64,000 bases of DNA from Streptomyces filamentosus (GTDB taxonomy: Bacteria; Actinomycetota; Actinomycetes; Streptomycetales; Streptomycetaceae): assembly GCF_014654895.1 (NCBI RefSeq), contig NZ_BNBE01000004.1, positions 682,001 through 746,000 of the forward strand. Direction: 5' to 3'. The notes under the pieces are model-generated. The model did no database searches. It worked only from the letters and a program-made list of their open reading frames with translations, and was not told where the DNA came from. Of this stretch, positions 62,231-64,000 are shown one piece after another (position 1 is the stretch's first letter; each line of letters opens with the position of its first letter). A program made the position numbers and the translations under genes.

Positions 62231-64000
62231 ATGGACCCCGTTCTCGCACGCCTGCTCGTCCGGCACACCCTCCGCGTCCCCGTCCCCGCCGGGGAGCGGG
62301 GGGACGGCTCCGGTGCCGCCCTGCGGTTCGACGCCGCGCTGCGGACGGCGGGCTTCGCCCTGTCCTCCGCGCTGCTGAGGGAGCTGTCCGGGCGGTCCGC
62401 CGAGACCGTCGTCGAGCTGGCCCGATGGGTGCTGCCGGCGGTCCGCGAGCGGGTCGGCGACCACGTGGCGCACAACGCGTACTTCATCGACTTCCCGGCG
62501 AACGTCCCCGACACCCGGGAGTTCTGGCTGTCGTGCGTCCTGGAGGCGCTGGAGGACCCGGAGGCCCGGGAGCCGGTCCTGGACCGGCTGAGCGCCGGGG
62601 TGCTCGACCTGCTGACGCTCCCCTCCTACGGGCGGTACCGGCACTCGTACGAGGAGCTGCTCGCGGCGCACGAGGAGCTGGTCCCGGCGGCCGGGGACCG
62701 GCTGACCGTGCTGCACCCCGGCGGGCCCGCGGAGGAGGAGACCGCCGCGCTGTACGCCGCGCTGGCGGGGTCCGTGACGCCGCTGGGCGAGGAGCACCTG
62801 GCCGATCTGGCGGTGCTCGCCGCACACTGCGCGGACGGGCCGCAGCCGGCGGAGATCCCGGTCCGGGAGAACCGGGCCGTGGTCAACGCCGCCCGGCTGC
62901 GGGCGGGCGCGGCGCCGCTGCTCGACACCGTCACGGACGTGCTGCGGCTGGCCTGCGCGCTGTCGGGCGGGGACGTGACGCTGCGGGAGCGGACCCGTTT
63001 CCGCGCCCTGTCCCGGCCGGTGCGGCGCGTCCTGCTCGCGGGTCTGGACGCCGTGGTGGCGAAGGACCCGGCGAAGGCCGCGGACGTGGGGCCGCACCGG
63101 GAGGCGTGGAAGCGGCTCGGGGAGCGGCTGCACCCGCACGAGCACCCGCGGTGGCCGCACGCGGCGGAGGTGTTCGCGGTGGCCCGGGGCGAGCTGCGGG
63201 TGCCGTCGCTGGACTCCCGGGCGGAGGCGCTGCTCGCGGACGGCGACGTGCCGGGGGCGGCGGAGCTGCTGGCGTCGGCGGCGCCCGGGCGGCTGTTCCG
63301 GGCGCTGGACCGGCTGCTGCGCACGGCGGCGGACGGGGCCGGGCGGGAGGCGGTGCTGGCGGCGGCGGAGCGTGCCGCGCCGCGGGTGGCGGGCCGGGTG
63401 GTGCTGTCGCTGCGGGAGCACGCGCAGAACCGGCGGGCCGGAGCGGACGCGGTGCGGCGGGTGTTCGTGAACCGCGCGGGCGCCGCGTGGGTGGCGCCCG
63501 ACCGGCGCGCGCCGCTGCCGGAGGACGTACGGGAGCGGCTGCTGGCGCTGCTCGACGCGGAGACCCGGCGCAGGCTGCCGGTGCCGGAGCGGCTGCTGGT
63601 GGACCCCGACGTCCTGGACGTGGCGCTGCCGCTCAGCGGGCGTGCCTCGACGGGCGGGTTCGGGGTGCTGCCGCGCGGCTCGGTGTCGCCGGTCGACGGC
63701 GAGCTGCTGCGGTTCTTCATGTACTGGAAGGAGGCCCGGCGGACCACCGACCTGGATCTGTCGGCGCTGGTACTGGACGAGGAGTACCGGACGGTGTCCT
63801 GGCTGTCCTACACGGAGCTGACCGCCGTGGAGGGCGTGCATTCCGGTGACGTCGTCGAAGCGCCGGACGGGGCCTCGGAGTTCATCGAGCTGCGGCTGGG
63901 GGCGGTGCGCGGGACGTTCGTCGTGCCGCAGGTGCACGTGTTCTCGGGCGAGGACTTCGAGGAGACGGCGGAGTCGTTCTTCGGGTTCATGCTGCGGGAG
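62231..64000 (+). CDS. TerD-domain-related cytoplasmic protein, 3' end outside window
   Basis: 590 codons visible. A long helical N-terminal part (MDPVLARLLVRHTLRVPVPA, then LPSYGRYRHSYEELLAAHEE, RENRAVVNAARLRAG, ERLHPHEHPRWPHAAEVFAV) leads to a TerD-like beta domain: RRTTDLDLSALVLDEEYRTV and YTELTAVEGVHSGDVVEAPD. These belong with the MXAN_6230/SCO0854-type family of tellurite-resistance-related proteins; I see no RING-type cysteine cluster in the part shown. TerD modules bind calcium. Function unproven. The end is beyond the edge. Confidence 0.75.
   Translation, partial: MDPVLARLLVRHTLRVPVPAGERGDGSGAALRFDAALRTAGFALSSALLRELSGRSAETVVELARWVLPAVRERVGDHVAHNAYFIDFPANVPDTREFWLSCVLEALEDPEAREPVLDRLSAGVLDLLTLPSYGRYRHSYEELLAAHEELVPAAGDRLTVLHPGGPAEEETAALYAALAGSVTPLGEEHLADLAVLAAHCADGPQPAEIPVRENRAVVNAARLRAGAAPLLDTVTDVLRLACALSGGDVTLRERTRFRALSRPVRRVLLAGLDAVVAKDPAKAADVGPHREAWKRLGERLHPHEHPRWPHAAEVFAVARGELRVPSLDSRAEALLADGDVPGAAELLASAAPGRLFRALDRLLRTAADGAGREAVLAAAERAAPRVAGRVVLSLREHAQNRRAGADAVRRVFVNRAGAAWVAPDRRAPLPEDVRERLLALLDAETRRRLPVPERLLVDPDVLDVALPLSGRASTGGFGVLPRGSVSPVDGELLRFFMYWKEARRTTDLDLSALVLDEEYRTVSWLSYTELTAVEGVHSGDVVEAPDGASEFIELRLGAVRGTFVVPQVHVFSGEDFEETAESFFGFMLRE

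Overview
The window is uniformly very GC-rich, with the strong third-position bias, GTG/TTG starts and GTGA/ATGA stop-start overlaps typical of a streptomycete chromosome. An ergothioneine operon egtABCD, a three-subunit sdhCAB with a divergent LysR gene, GGAAT-N18-GTT (SigR-type) promoters and DUF6153/DUF305 lipoprotein genes all fit Streptomyces. No rRNA, tRNA, CRISPR array, insertion sequence or phage gene was seen. Every function below comes from reading the translated sequence and from recall of families; nothing was searched.

Layout. 1-3 kb: leftward operon of a repeat-rich protein, a polyprenyl diphosphate synthase and a heme oxygenase of the MpaB/latex-clearing (Lcp) type. 3.3-7.5 kb: secreted CBM32-GH8 glycanase with a perfect palindrome in its promoter, alpha/beta hydrolase, LysE exporter, and an ArsR/VOC pair with its own dyad. 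7.7-20.2 kb: a compact biosynthetic locus (10.1-18.0 kb) between a UvrA-like gene and recQ. It has a leftward arm (amino acid:carrier-protein ligase, carrier protein, phosphopantetheinyl transferase) and a rightward, translationally coupled arm (Fe/2-oxoglutarate dioxygenase, GT-A-like protein, stand-alone condensation domain, MFS exporter). The divergent promoter carries two DasR-like sites. This is the most novel part of the window.

20.5-26.6 kb: methyltransferase, an MFS pseudogene with three frameshifts, pirin, a TPR protein with a SigR-type promoter, and a probable copper-linked set (DUF6153, DUF305 lipoprotein, beta-propeller lipoprotein) interrupted by an AT-rich hairpin array. 26.7-30.7 kb: amidohydrolase and NCS1 permease under a divergent TetR regulator with two operator copies. 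30.8-39.4 kb: flavin disulfide reductase-like protein, SigR-type thioredoxin gene, thiolase, LacI regulator with tandem operators and its MFS partner, NfeD-like and flotillin genes.

39.4-50.4 kb: PARG-like macrodomain enzyme, egtABCD, a convergent olsB-olsA ornithine-lipid pair overlapping egtD, an orphan sugar-binding lipoprotein with dyads in its promoter, dodecin, HAD phosphatase and LLM flavoenzyme. 50.4-64 kb: a second UvrA-like gene (apparently leaderless), DUF5701 protein, sdhCAB/LysR, a two-component system, a KhtTU-like K+/H+ antiporter pair, and the start of a TerD-related gene cut by the window edge. Short tandem duplications recur at gene 3' ends, and a GGATCC-centred hairpin family occurs at two loci, once inside the olsA reading frame.
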